Shown: in pieces, positions 52,572 through 62,500 of the stretch
Numbering within the stretch: position 1 is the stretch's first letter
Layout of the letters: every line of letters starts with the position of its first letter
Source of the DNA: TMP-86 sp964247385
GTDB taxonomy: Bacteria > Pseudomonadota > Gammaproteobacteria > Steroidobacterales > Steroidobacteraceae
DNA length: 64,000 nucleotides
Assembly: GCA_964247385.1 (NCBI GenBank)
Contig: CAXTUB010000014.1
Coordinates: 1-64,000 of the forward strand
Reading direction: 5' to 3'
The notes under the pieces: generated by a model
The model's input: only the letters and a program-made list of their open reading frames with translations
The model's database searches: none
Told to the model about the DNA's origin: nothing
Made by a program: the position numbers and the translations under genes

Positions 52572-54437
52572 ATGCAAGCAGCCAACGCCGCGTCTGCGTT
52601 CTCGCCTTTGATCGCGTTGGTTGGCAATCCCAACTGCGGCAAGACTGCGTTGTTTAATCGGCTGACGGGCAGCCGGCAAAAAGTTGCCAATTACGCTGGG
52701 GTCACGGTCGAGCGCAAAGAAGGGTCGTTCTCGACCCCGGCAGGTCAACGCATTCGCGTGCTCGACCTCCCCGGCGCCTATAGTCTCGAGCCGCTCACTC
52801 CCGATGAGCGCATTACCGCCGATGTATTGCTGGGACGACGTGCGCATGAGCCGCGGCCGGATTTTCTCGTCTGCGTAACCGATGCCACCAACCTGCGCCA
52901 GAACTTGCGTCTCGTACTGAGCCTGCAGCGCCTCCGTCTGCCGATGGCGGTGGCGCTCAACATGAGCGACCTTGCGCGGCGCAAGGGCCTGAAGATCGAT
53001 GCGCAGGCGCTCGAGCGGGAGCTCGGCGTGCCGGTCATCGAAACCGTGGGCGTGCGAAGCGATGGGCTGCGCGAGCTCATGCCTTTGCTCGAGCGCGTGC
53101 CGCGCTCGCAAGCGGTGCCGGAGGCGGCGTCCACGGCGGCCTTCGACCTCGTATCGGATCAAGAGCGCGTGCGCCACATCTTGCGGCTCATCGGCGCTGA
53201 TCGAGTCGATGTCAGCACGCCGAGCGATCGCATCGACGCCATCGTGCTGCATCCCATCGCCGGACCGATCATCTTGTCGGTCATGCTGTTTCTCATGTTC
53301 CAGGCGGTGTTTGCTTGGGCGCAGTGGCCCATGGATGCCATCAAGGCGGCGGTGGCTTCGCTTGGAACGTGGCTCACCGGTGCGTGGCCGGATTCGGTTT
53401 TCAAGAGTTTGCTGGTGGATGGTGTTCTCGCGGGCGTTGGAAGCGTCCTCGTGTTCCTGCCGCAGATCATCATCTTGTTTTTTTTCATCCTGGTACTCGA
53501 GGAGTCGGGCTACTTACCGCGTGCTGCGTTCTTGCTCGATCGCGTCATGGGTGGCGTGGGATTGTCGGGCCGGGCCTTCATTCCCCTTCTTTCGAGTTTC
53601 GCTTGCGCCATTCCGGGCATCATGGCGACACGCACCATTCAAAATCCGCGCGATCGCCTGATCACCATACTCATTGCACCGCTCATGACCTGTTCGGCGC
53701 GGCTTCCCGTGTACGCTCTCATCATCGGCGCATTCATCCCGCACCGCCAAGTGGGTGGGCTGCAGCTGCAAGGAATCGTGCTCTTCGTTTTGTATGCGGC
53801 GAGTGTCGTCTCTGCCATGGTCGTCGCCTACGTCATGAAGCTTTTGAGCGGCCATTCCACGCCGCATCCCTTGATGCTCGAGTTGCCCGCATACCATTGG
53901 CCCAACGCGCGCAATCTGTTGATCGGACTGTGGCAGCGTGTGGAAATTTTCTTGAGCCGCGTCGGCACCATCATCTTGTCGCTCATGGTGATTCTATGGG
54001 CGCTCAGCTCTTTTCCGCCGCCGCCCGCCGGCGCCGTGGGTCCCGCCATTCAATACAGTATCGCGGGACATATCGGTGCGTGGCTTGCGGTGATTTTTGC
54101 GCCCATCGGCTTCAACTGGCAGATCTCGATTGCGTTGGTGCCCGGGCTCGCAGCGCGCGAGGTGGCCGTGGGCGCGCTCGGCACGGTGTATGCGCTTTCT
54201 GGGGCGCATGACGTGCAGGCGGCATTGACGCCGCTCATCGCGCAGTCGTGGAGCCTCGCGACCGGACTGTCACTTCTGGCCTGGTATGTGTTCGCACCGC
54301 AATGCCTTTCGACTCTCGCCACGGTGCGGCGCGAGACGAATTCCTGGCGCATTCCCCTCATCATGGCGGGCTACTTGTTTGGCCTTGCTTACATTGCATC
54401 GTTCATCACGTATCGAGTAGCGTTGGCGTTGCAATGA
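52572..54437 (+). CDS. feoB: Ferrous iron transporter FeoB
   Basis: FeoB, 621 residues, shorter than E. coli (773) but close to the Xanthomonas-like form. The N-terminal G domain has G1 GNPNCGKT (18-25), G3 DLPG and G4 NMSD. The membrane part has the Gate motif around GRAFIPLLSSFACAIPGIMA and the second around GLAAREVAVGALGTVYAL. It imports Fe2+ from the periplasm. Its stop overlaps the next ATG (ATGA). Confidence 0.95.
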   Translation: MQAANAASAFSPLIALVGNPNCGKTALFNRLTGSRQKVANYAGVTVERKEGSFSTPAGQRIRVLDLPGAYSLEPLTPDERITADVLLGRRAHEPRPDFLVCVTDATNLRQNLRLVLSLQRLRLPMAVALNMSDLARRKGLKIDAQALERELGVPVIETVGVRSDGLRELMPLLERVPRSQAVPEAASTAAFDLVSDQERVRHILRLIGADRVDVSTPSDRIDAIVLHPIAGPIILSVMLFLMFQAVFAWAQWPMDAIKAAVASLGTWLTGAWPDSVFKSLLVDGVLAGVGSVLVFLPQIIILFFFILVLEESGYLPRAAFLLDRVMGGVGLSGRAFIPLLSSFACAIPGIMATRTIQNPRDRLITILIAPLMTCSARLPVYALIIGAFIPHRQVGGLQLQGIVLFVLYAASVVSAMVVAYVMKLLSGHSTPHPLMLELPAYHWPNARNLLIGLWQRVEIFLSRVGTIILSLMVILWALSSFPPPPAGAVGPAIQYSIAGHIGAWLAVIFAPIGFNWQISIALVPGLAAREVAVGALGTVYALSGAHDVQAALTPLIAQSWSLATGLSLLAWYVFAPQCLSTLATVRRETNSWRIPLIMAGYLFGLAYIASFITYRVALALQ

Positions 54438-54733
54438 AGCACTTTTTGGACATGGCCTGCGTCGGCGCGATTTTATTGGTGAGCCTCGTCTACGCGGCCA
54501 CGGCGTTGGGTCCGCGGAGCCTGCGTCTGTGGGTCATCGACCGATTGCTTGGATTGGCCCGCAGGATCGGATGGGGTGAGGCCTGGTCGCAGCGTTTGCT
54601 CGCAAGCCGCGAGCGTGCATGCGGCGCATGCGGCTCGTGCTCATCGCAAACAAGAGGTGACAGCACTTCTTCGGCTCGCGAAGTGCGCGTTGCGGCGCGC
54701 TCCATTGGCACGCGTCGGAAATCGGCCGCGTGA
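54434..54733 (+). CDS. Small FeoB-associated Cys-rich membrane protein
   Basis: A 99-residue protein from ATG 54434, overlapping the feoB stop as ATGA. One hydrophobic segment at about residues 8-26 is followed by a CGACGSC cluster (Cys63, 66, 69). Its position and Cys cluster are those of the small FeoC-like or FeoB-associated membrane proteins found at the ends of feo operons in other bacteria. It is not the winged-helix FeoC of E. coli. The cluster may bind iron or act in redox sensing; this is inferred. Confidence 0.65.
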   Translation: MKHFLDMACVGAILLVSLVYAATALGPRSLRLWVIDRLLGLARRIGWGEAWSQRLLASRERACGACGSCSSQTRGDSTSSAREVRVAARSIGTRRKSAA

Positions 54734-54771
54734 TGCACACATCGTGATGCACACATCGTGATGCGCGCAAT
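54730..54771. repeat. 14-nt direct repeats between the feo module and holA
   Basis: GTGATGCACACATC occurs at 54730-54743 and again at 54744-54757, with a third degenerate copy (GTGATGCGCGCAAT) at 54758-54771. The array starts at the stop of the small Cys-rich gene and ends 6 nt before holA. It sits at the right border of the block that separates lptE from holA. Confidence 0.8.
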
Positions 54772-54777
54772 TTCCTG

Positions 54778-55800
54778 ATGCGCGCGACGGCGGATTCATT
54801 GCCGGGGCTTCTCGCGAAGGAGCTGGCGCGGTGCTATCTCGTGTCGGGAGATGAGCCGCTGCAAGCCGGCGAGGCGGCGGATTTGATTCGCGAACGGGCG
54901 CGAGCTGCAAATTTTACGGAGCGCCAAGTATTTCATATCGAGCGCGGCTTCGATTGGAGTGGTGTGCGTCATTCGGCGCGCGCCCTGAGCTTGTTCTCCG
55001 CGCGCCAGGTCATTGAGCTGCGCATGCCTTCGGGCAAGCCGGAGCGTGGTGCGGAAGCATTGCTCGAGCTGATTGAGCAGGGCTCGCCTGACATCCTGTC
55101 CATCATCGTGACGGGAAAGCTGGATCAGAAAGCAGCCGATGCGCCTTGGGTGCGCGCAGTGGCCAACCGTGGTGTATGGATCGCCGTGCGCGGGGTTGAG
55201 CGTGCTGCCTTGCCCGCATGGCTGCAAACGCGCGCAAAGCGGCTCGGGTGCTCGCTCGAGAGCCGCGCAGCGGCATTCATCGCCGAGCGGGCCGAGGGCA
55301 ATTTGCTGGCGGCAGCTCAGGAGCTGACGAAGCTCGCGCTGCTCGCCGAGGGAGCACCGGTCACACTCGAGCTTGCCACCGGCGCAGTCGCTGACAACGC
55401 GCAGTACGATATTTTCGACATGGCCTCGGCGGCCAGCGCAGGCGATGCATCGCGCGCGCTGCATGTGCTCGATACACTCCATGCGGCGGGCACCGAGGCG
55501 ACTCTATTGCTGTGGGCCCTAACGCGCGAGATACGAGGGCTGTGGCAGGCTCATGAGAATCGACGCCGACATTCGAGCGAGCGCGGCAGCCGTTGGAATC
55601 TCGCCGCGTCCCCGACGCCGGCTGCCATGCAGCGCACCACGTCGGCCCAACTGGCACAGTTATTGTGTGAATGTGCGCGGGTGGATCGGGTAATCAAGGG
55701 TTTCGAGTACGGCGCCGATCGATGGGAGGCGCTGCGCGCGCTGACGGCGGCACTCGCCGGCGCCTTGCCGACGCAGATGCTGGAGCGGCGCGTCGCATGA
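54778..55800 (+). CDS. holA: DNA polymerase III delta subunit
   Basis: HolA, 340 residues, the clamp-loader wrench that opens the beta clamp. It reads LARCYLVSGDEPLQAGEAAD (the delta hallmark), FSARQVIELRMPSGKPERGA and later LTKLALLAEGAPVTLELATG, then IFDMASAASAGDASRALHVL. ATG 54778 follows the repeat array. It is normally behind lptE. Stop overlaps nadD start as ATGA. Confidence 0.93.
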   Translation: MRATADSLPGLLAKELARCYLVSGDEPLQAGEAADLIRERARAANFTERQVFHIERGFDWSGVRHSARALSLFSARQVIELRMPSGKPERGAEALLELIEQGSPDILSIIVTGKLDQKAADAPWVRAVANRGVWIAVRGVERAALPAWLQTRAKRLGCSLESRAAAFIAERAEGNLLAAAQELTKLALLAEGAPVTLELATGAVADNAQYDIFDMASAASAGDASRALHVLDTLHAAGTEATLLLWALTREIRGLWQAHENRRRHSSERGSRWNLAASPTPAAMQRTTSAQLAQLLCECARVDRVIKGFEYGADRWEALRALTAALAGALPTQMLERRVA

Positions 55801-56468
55801 TGGGGCCCATGGGCGTGTTCGGAGGCACCTTCGATCCGATTCATTATGCGCACCTGCGCACCGCGTTCGAGCTGCAGCAGGCGCTGCGCTTGCAGGAGAT
55901 CCGTTTCTTGCCCGCGGGTAATCCCCCGCACCGGCAGGAGCCCGAGGCCGACGCGGCGTTGCGGCTCAGCATGGTGCGCGCGGCCATCGAAGGCCACCGC
56001 GGCTTCGTGGTCGATGATCGCGAGATCCGCAAGCAGGGTCCGGCCTACTCGGTGGAAACCCTGGCGGAACTGCGCGCCGAGTATCCCGCGCGCAGCCTCT
56101 GTCTCATCGTCGGCATGGATGCGTTCTTGAGCCTACCCAAGTGGCATCAGTGGCAAGATCTGTTGAGCCTCGCGCATCTCATCGTCGCGCACCGGCCGGG
56201 CTGGCGCGCTCCGGCGAGCGGTCCGCTCGGCGAGCTGATGGTCGATCGCGGCACCGGGCGGATCGCCGATCTGCACGATGCGCCGAACGGCAGCATTTTC
56301 ATCCACGCCGTGACGCAGCTGGAAATTTCCTCGACCGAGATTCGCTTGCTGATTGCCTCACAGCGCGATCCGCGCTTCCTGATGCCGGATTCGGTGCGTA
56401 AAATCATCCGCGACACCGGCTGCTACCTGGACCCGACCGACACTCACGTGAAATCCGCTTCGATATGA
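55797..56468 (+). CDS. nadD: Nicotinate-nucleotide adenylyltransferase
   Basis: NadD, 223 residues from ATG 55797 (MMGPMGVFGGTFDPIHYAHL). It adenylates nicotinate mononucleotide in NAD synthesis. The nucleotidyl-transferase HIGH-like motif is in GTFDPIHYAHL (a Tyr replaces the usual Gly), and the second motif lies in TQLEISSTEIRLLIASQRDP. RFLPAGNPPHRQ is also conserved. Coupled to holA by ATGA and to rsfS by ATGA. Confidence 0.95.
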   Translation: MMGPMGVFGGTFDPIHYAHLRTAFELQQALRLQEIRFLPAGNPPHRQEPEADAALRLSMVRAAIEGHRGFVVDDREIRKQGPAYSVETLAELRAEYPARSLCLIVGMDAFLSLPKWHQWQDLLSLAHLIVAHRPGWRAPASGPLGELMVDRGTGRIADLHDAPNGSIFIHAVTQLEISSTEIRLLIASQRDPRFLMPDSVRKIIRDTGCYLDPTDTHVKSASI

Positions 56469-56917
56469 CCCGGCGACCGCGCTCTGCTTCGGCACGCCAA
56501 GCTCCCGTAAAAAAAACCGCCGCGAAAAAGAAAAGCAAAACAGCGGCTCCCGCCAAGCCCGTATTGCGCGATGTCGTCGTCAAGGCCTTGGAGGACATGA
56601 AGGCTTTCGATATCAAGTTGCTGGACGTGCGCGGCCTGACGCAGGTGGCTGACTTCATGATCATTGCGAGCGGCACGTCGGATCGGCATGTCCGCAGCGT
56701 CGCAGAGCGCGTGGTCGAGCGCACCAAGCAAGCAGGCTTTCGTCCATTCGGAGTCGAGGGCAAAGAGGATTCGGACTGGGTGTTGATCGACCTCTCCGAA
56801 TGCATCGTTCACGTCATGCTGCCGCGCGCGCGCGAGTTCTACGCGCTCGAGAAACTGTGGGATATGGCTGAGGCTGACTCGCCTCCCCCGGCGCAAGGTG
56901 TGCGCGCGTTGGGTTAG
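56465..56917 (+). CDS. rsfS: Ribosome silencing factor RsfS
   Basis: RsfS (Iojap family), 150 residues. It binds L14 (see rplN) and blocks subunit joining in starvation. The core VVVKALEDMKAFDIKLLDVR, FMIIASGTSDRHVRSVAERV and EGKEDSDWVLIDLSECIVHV is canonical. The first 35 residues form a basic, low-complexity extension (RRPRSASARQAPVKKTAAKK) absent from short homologues. Start overlaps the nadD stop by 4 nt. Confidence 0.95.
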   Translation: MTRRPRSASARQAPVKKTAAKKKSKTAAPAKPVLRDVVVKALEDMKAFDIKLLDVRGLTQVADFMIIASGTSDRHVRSVAERVVERTKQAGFRPFGVEGKEDSDWVLIDLSECIVHVMLPRAREFYALEKLWDMAEADSPPPAQGVRALG

Positions 56918-56966
56918 TGTCCTCTAAACGGTCAGTCGCTGCAGCCTCGCAACCCGCGCCGATCCG

Positions 56967-57434
56967 GTGAAATGCCGAGTGATCGCCGCCGGCACGCGGC
57001 TGCCGAGCTGGATCGACGCCGGGTTCGAAGACTATCGCCGCAGACTTCGCGCGCCGCTCGAGATCGAGCTCGTCGAGATCAGTGTCGCTTCGCGAAGCCA
57101 ACTCGGGGCGAGTCGAGCCCGTGAGCGTGAAGGCCGCGCCATGTTGGCGGCCCTCGGTCGGAGCGACTATGTGGTTGTGCTCGAGGTGACCGGGCGCGCG
57201 ATGAGCACCGAGCAGACCGCGGCATGGCTTTCACTGCGGATGCGAGAAGGCTCCGCCATCGCATTGTTGATCGGGGGCCCGGATGGACTTGCGCCGGCGT
57301 GTCTTGAGCGCGCTGCGTTCGCCTGGTCCTTGTCGCCTTTGACCCTGGCTCACGGCCTGGCACGCGTAGTGTTGGCTGAGCAGTTGTACCGCGCCGCGAG
57401 CTTGCTCGCGGGTCATCCGTATCATCGAGCGTGA
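56967..57434 (+). CDS. rlmH: 23S rRNA pseudouridine-1915 N3-methyltransferase RlmH
   Basis: RlmH, 155 residues, GTG start at 56967, a SPOUT methyltransferase acting on H69. It has GTRLPSWIDAGFEDYRRRLR, the knotted SAM loop region ALLIGGPDGLAPACLERAAF and the C-terminal HGLARVVLAEQLYRAASLLA, followed by GHPYHR. Follows rsfS as usual, with 49 bp between them. Confidence 0.95.
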   Translation: MKCRVIAAGTRLPSWIDAGFEDYRRRLRAPLEIELVEISVASRSQLGASRAREREGRAMLAALGRSDYVVVLEVTGRAMSTEQTAAWLSLRMREGSAIALLIGGPDGLAPACLERAAFAWSLSPLTLAHGLARVVLAEQLYRAASLLAGHPYHRA

Positions 57435-57477
57435 CTGCAATGAATGCGAGAACTCCGAGCATGCGAGAGGCGCGAGA

Positions 57478-58113
57478 ATGAGAGAGTACGCGGGCACGGG
57501 CGTGCAGAGTGCTGCTCTCCGCCTCGCCTCCGCATCGCAGCGCCGCCAGGAATTGTTGCGGCAACTCGGCGTCGAATTCGATGTCATGGTTCCGCATGTG
57601 AACGAGCAAGTGCTGCCGGGTGAGCCGGCGCAGGACTACGTGCGGCGTTTGGCCCGGGAAAAGGCAGCCGATGTCTGGCGCCGAATGCAACTGCGAGAGA
57701 CGTTGGAGCGATGTGTTCTGGGCGCCGACACGGCCGTCGATATCGACGGCAAGATCCTGGGCAAACCGCACGACATCGAGCATTCCGTCGAGATGCTGTT
57801 GCACTTGAGCGGCCGCACGCACGCCGTGTATACCGCGGTTGCTCTGCAAGATGCGCAACGTTTGGACGAGCGAATGAGCCGGAGTGAGGTCACGTTTCGT
57901 CGCATCGAGCGCGAAGAGGCGCTGTCATACTGGGATACTGGCGAGCCGCGCGATAAGGCCGGCGGCTACGCAATCCAGGGCTTTGGCGCCTGTTTCATCG
58001 CACACGTGGCCGGGAGCTACTCAGGAATCGTGGGTTTGCCGTTGTTCGAAACCGCACAGATGTTGGATCGGGCTCGCGTGCCCCGATGGCGCGCAGCGCG
58101 CGGGCGCGCATGA
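57478..58113 (+). CDS. maf: Maf family nucleotide pyrophosphatase
   Basis: A 211-residue Maf protein, ATG 57478 after GAGAGG. It hydrolyses non-canonical NTPs. LRLASASQRRQELLRQLGVE has the Maf start motif; GADTAVDIDGKILGKPHD holds the catalytic Asp; DKAGGYAIQGFGACFIAHVA is the conserved C-terminal block. This QG type is the YhdE-like (dTTP/UTP) group. Its stop overlaps the rng start (ATGA). Confidence 0.93.
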   Translation: MREYAGTGVQSAALRLASASQRRQELLRQLGVEFDVMVPHVNEQVLPGEPAQDYVRRLAREKAADVWRRMQLRETLERCVLGADTAVDIDGKILGKPHDIEHSVEMLLHLSGRTHAVYTAVALQDAQRLDERMSRSEVTFRRIEREEALSYWDTGEPRDKAGGYAIQGFGACFIAHVAGSYSGIVGLPLFETAQMLDRARVPRWRAARGRA

Positions 58114-59576
58114 GCATCGAAATTCTGGTCAATGCCGGCGTACACGAATCACGCGCAGCGGTCGTTGAGAACGGCGTGCTGCAAGAAATTTTTTTGGAGC
58201 GGGCGAGCCGGCGAGGTCTCATCGGCAACATTTACAAGGGCCGCGTATCGCGCGTCTTGCCCGGCATGCAGGCGGCCTTCATCGAAATCGGCATGGAGCG
58301 TACGGCGTTCCTGCACGCTTCGGATATCTTCAATGCGCCGCATGCCGACACCGGCATCGAGACCCCGCAGTCCGAAAACATTCGCTCTCTGGTGTCTGAG
58401 GGGAGCGAAATCTTAGTGCAAGTGCTCAAGGACCCGATGGGCACCAAGGGGGCCCGGCTCACCACGTACGTCACGCTCGCATCCCGCTTTCTCGTGTACA
58501 TGCCGCATGGTCGAGGCATCGGCATTTCGGCGCGCATTGAAAGCGAGGCGGAGCGCGCCCGGCTCAAGTCCATTCTTCAGTCGTTGTCTGAGAAAGACGC
58601 GCGCGAGGGGTTCGTGGTGCGCACCGCCGCGGAAGATGCGCCGCACGAGGCTCTGCGCGCGGACATGCTGTATTTGCGCAAATTGTGGGAGGTGACCCGC
58701 GATGCGGGATTGCGTGCGCAGGCGGGGCAGCTCGTGCATGCCGACTTGCCGTTGCGCCTGCGCGTATTGCGCGACTTGTTGACGGCGGGCGTCGAGCGCG
58801 TGCTGGTCGATCAAGCGGCGGCATTCCGCGAGATGCAGGAATTCGCGCGCACCTTCATGCCGGACAGCTTGATGCGCATCGAGCTGTATCAGGATCGGCC
58901 CCTGTTCGAGCTGCATCATGTCGAGGAAGAGATCCAAAAAGCGCTGGAGCGCAAGGTCGCGCTCAAATCGGGTGGTCATCTCATCATCGATCAGACCGAA
59001 GCCATGACCACCATCGACGTCAACACCGGTGCCTTCGTCGGGCACCGCAATCTGGAGGAGACTATCTTTCGCACCAATCTCGAAGCGTCGGTGGCCATCG
59101 CGCGCCAATTGCGGCTGCGCAATCTGGGCGGAATCATCATCATCGATTTCATCGACATGACGCAGGCCGAGCATCGGCGTCAAGTCCTGCAATCCCTCGA
59201 GAAGAGCCTGTCGGGCGATCACGCCAAGACCACCATTTCCTCGGTGTCGCCGCTCGGCCTCGTCGAAATGACGCGCAAGAGAACGCGGGAAAGCCTGGAA
59301 CATCTGCTGTGTCAACCGTGTCCGACTTGCGAAGGCCGCGGTTTCGTCAAGACCGCGGAAACGGTATGTCATGAGATCTTTCGCGAAATCCTGCGCCATT
59401 CACGTCAATTTGAATTTCAGCAGCTGATGGTGCTCGCGCATCAAGACGTCATCGAGCGATTGCTCGATGAAGAGTCCTCCGTGCTCGCCGAGCTCGAGCT
59501 CGTGACGGGCAAGCCGGTGAGGCTGCAAACCGAGGCTTTGTACTCAGTCGATCAGTACGACGTCGTCGTCACTTGA
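58110..59576 (+). CDS. rng: Ribonuclease G
   Basis: RNase G, 488 residues from ATG 58110 (MSIEILVNAGVHESRAAVVE). It matures 16S rRNA 5' ends and decays mRNA. The S1 domain is at GLIGNIYKGRVSRVLPGMQA; the catalytic region has EAMTTIDVNTGAFVGHRNLE and GGIIIIDFIDM. The Zn-link motif CPTCEGRG is present. It lacks the long C-terminal scaffold of RNase E, so it is the short G type. Stop overlaps the next gene start (TTGA). Confidence 0.96.
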   Translation: MSIEILVNAGVHESRAAVVENGVLQEIFLERASRRGLIGNIYKGRVSRVLPGMQAAFIEIGMERTAFLHASDIFNAPHADTGIETPQSENIRSLVSEGSEILVQVLKDPMGTKGARLTTYVTLASRFLVYMPHGRGIGISARIESEAERARLKSILQSLSEKDAREGFVVRTAAEDAPHEALRADMLYLRKLWEVTRDAGLRAQAGQLVHADLPLRLRVLRDLLTAGVERVLVDQAAAFREMQEFARTFMPDSLMRIELYQDRPLFELHHVEEEIQKALERKVALKSGGHLIIDQTEAMTTIDVNTGAFVGHRNLEETIFRTNLEASVAIARQLRLRNLGGIIIIDFIDMTQAEHRRQVLQSLEKSLSGDHAKTTISSVSPLGLVEMTRKRTRESLEHLLCQPCPTCEGRGFVKTAETVCHEIFREILRHSRQFEFQQLMVLAHQDVIERLLDEESSVLAELELVTGKPVRLQTEALYSVDQYDVVVT

Positions 59577-62500
59577 TCAAGGATTCTGCTAGCCGACTGC
59601 GGCAGGCCGGCCGTTGGATTCTTTACGGCGTGGTCACACTGATTCTCACGGCGGCGGCGGGGCTTGCGGTGCTGTGGTGGCGCTTGCCTGAGTATCAGCA
59701 AGAGATCAAAGCGTGGGTGCATACGCAGACGGGTTTCTATGTGCGCTTCGATTCGCTGGCGCCGTCGTTGCGCTGGTCCGGACCCGAGTTGTTCTTCTCG
59801 AAGCCCGAGCTGCGCACGCGCGACGATGCGCGGGTGCTTGCCAGGGCACGCGGTGTGCGCATTGGCTTCAATCCTTGGCGAGTCTTGATCAGCGGGCGCA
59901 TCGTGCCCGGGCGAGTGAGAATCGATGCGCCGGAAGCTACGTTGACGCGCATTGGCGAGCGGCGCTTTAGCCTGGGCGGCGGGCTCGAGTTTGGCGGTAC
60001 GGCATCCGATCCGCGTCTGCGTCTGTTGAATTTACCGCACGGGCGCATCGTGATCCGCGGCGCCTCCATCACCCTGGAGCGCTGGAGCGAGGAGTTGCCT
60101 CACTTGCATTTCGCCGGGCTCGACATGCAGGCGCGACGCGCGCTGGACCGCTTCGAATTCGAGGCGGTGACGCGGGTGCCCGAGCCGCTGCACGGCGGAC
60201 TCAGCCTGGAGGTCACGGCGAATCACTTGAGCACGGCCGGGGAGTTGCAATGGCGCGGCGACGTGCGTGTGCGCAACGCCTGGTTGCCGGGTTGGCAGCG
60301 TCTATCGGCCAAGAGCTGGCCTCGGGCGAGCGATGGCTTGGTGCGCGCCGACATCAAAGCCAGCGGGCGGGGCGGCGCATTCGCATTGAGCGGAGAGTTC
60401 GCGGCCAATCGCCTGGCGTCGAACCTCGCGCCGCGTTCGCAACCCGCGCTCACGGCGTTGAGCGGCCATGTGGATTTTTCGCTCGATGCCCACTCCTGGC
60501 GAATCGATCTGAGCCGGGCGCGTGCAGCGTTGGACGGGATCGAAGGGCGCGAGTCGCACATCGCGGCGCGCGGCCGAGTGGCGGGACGCAACGTGAGTGA
60601 CGTGCAGATCGATGCCGATTATCTCGCGCTCGCCGTCTTGAATGCGGCCCTGCCCTACGTGCCCGATTCGGAAGCGAGGCAGCGGATCGTGCAATGGAGT
60701 CCACGCGGCGAGCTATCGGATGCGCATTTCGCCTACGCAAGCCCGCATTGGCGCATCGCCGCGCGCGCGCAGAATTTTGGCGTCGCGCCTTATGGAAAAT
60801 TACCCGGATGGCAGGGCCTCGACGGCGAGGTCCACGGCGATGATGCCGGCGGCCGAGCAAACATTGCGAGTACGGGCGGTGCGATTTCCTGGCCGTGGCA
60901 ATGGCCGGAACAATTACCGGTGACATCGCTCCATGCCTCGATTGCTTGGAAATCCACGGCGCAAGAATTGTTGGTATCGAGTCAAGACGTGTCGATTTCC
61001 AATCCCGACGCTCGGCTTGCGGCCAAATTCGCATTCACAAAATTCAATTCGGACCGGTCCGCGGAGTTCACGCTGGCGGGCACCGCAACCGGCGTGCATG
61101 CGCCGAGCGTGCGGCGCTACCTCCCGCGCCAGAACATCGCCCCGAGCGCGCTCGCGTGGGTTGGTCAAGCCATCACCGCCGGCAACATTCCGCGTGCGGA
61201 GTTTGCGCTACGCGGGCCACTCGCTGATTTCCCGTATCGAGGCGGCAGCGGCTATTTTCTGGTGCGATTTCCGGTGGAGCGTTTGACGCTCGACTATCAG
61301 CCGGGGTGGCCTGCGCTCGAGCAAGGCGAGGCTGATGTCGAGTTTCTCAATGCCGGCCTGTCCATCCGCTTGCGCAATGCGCGGCTGCGCGATCTGGTGG
61401 TACACGATGCCACCGCTTCATTCGCCGACCTCGCGTCCGGTGAGTTGACCATCCACGCGCGCGCGCGAGCAGAGGCCGCTGCGGTGCTCGACTATCTTGC
61501 GGCCACACCGCTCAACGAGATGACGGGCGATGCGTTCTCGGTGACACGCGCGGCGGGACCGCTCGATGCGAAACTCATGCTGTTTTTTCCGTTCACGCGA
61601 TTCGATCAGCGCCGGGTATTGGTCGAGACGCAGCTGAATGGAGTGTCGGCTTCGTACAAGGACACGGCGCTGGCCGCCACAGAATTGAGAGGCATTTTGA
61701 ATCTCGATGGGCCGCAAGTATCCGCCGCGCGCTTGCAAGGCGCCGCGTTCGGAGGCCCCCTGCAAATTCGCGAGCAGCCGCCGCGCAATCAATCCGACCT
61801 GGCCACGCATCTCGAAGCGCGCGGCTCCATGACGGCGGATGCGCTCAAGGGATTGATCGGGCTGCCCGAGCATGTGCTCGGAACCGGGCGCATCGAATGG
61901 CGCGCGGTGACGCGAGTTGCGCCAGAGCCCGCGCTCGAGCGCACCGTGCGCGTCACCTCCAATCTGACGGGCATCGAGATCAAGTTGCCGCAGCCGTTGG
62001 CCAAGACCGAAACGCAAGCGTTGCCGTCGTACGTCAACTTCGACTGGCCGAGAGGCGGGGGCCTGTTCGTGAAGGCCGGCTTGTCTTCCATCGCGCGCGG
62101 CTATGCCGACCTCGACATCAGCGGTGCGCAAACGCGGCTACGGCGCGCAGCCGTCATTTTCGGCGGCGATGAGCCGCAGTCGCTGCCGGATGAGCCAGGC
62201 ATTTCGATAGCCGGGCGTTTGGAGCAGCTCGATTTGTCGGGGTGGCTCGCGAGCGCCGCGAGCGATGCAAGCGGCGCCGCTGGAGCAGCGCCGGATCTCG
62301 CCGAGATGCTCGATGGTGGACAGGTGCAAATCGGACGTCTTCGGTTTCATGGCTTTGAGTTTCGCGAACCGGTCGTCAACTTGAGCCGCGATGCGGATCA
62401 TTGGCACGCCGAGGCCGAAGGACCCGGCATTCACGGCACGGTGACCCTACCTCGCCGCGCAGAGGCCTCTCCCATCGAGCTGAAATTCAGTGAGTTGACC

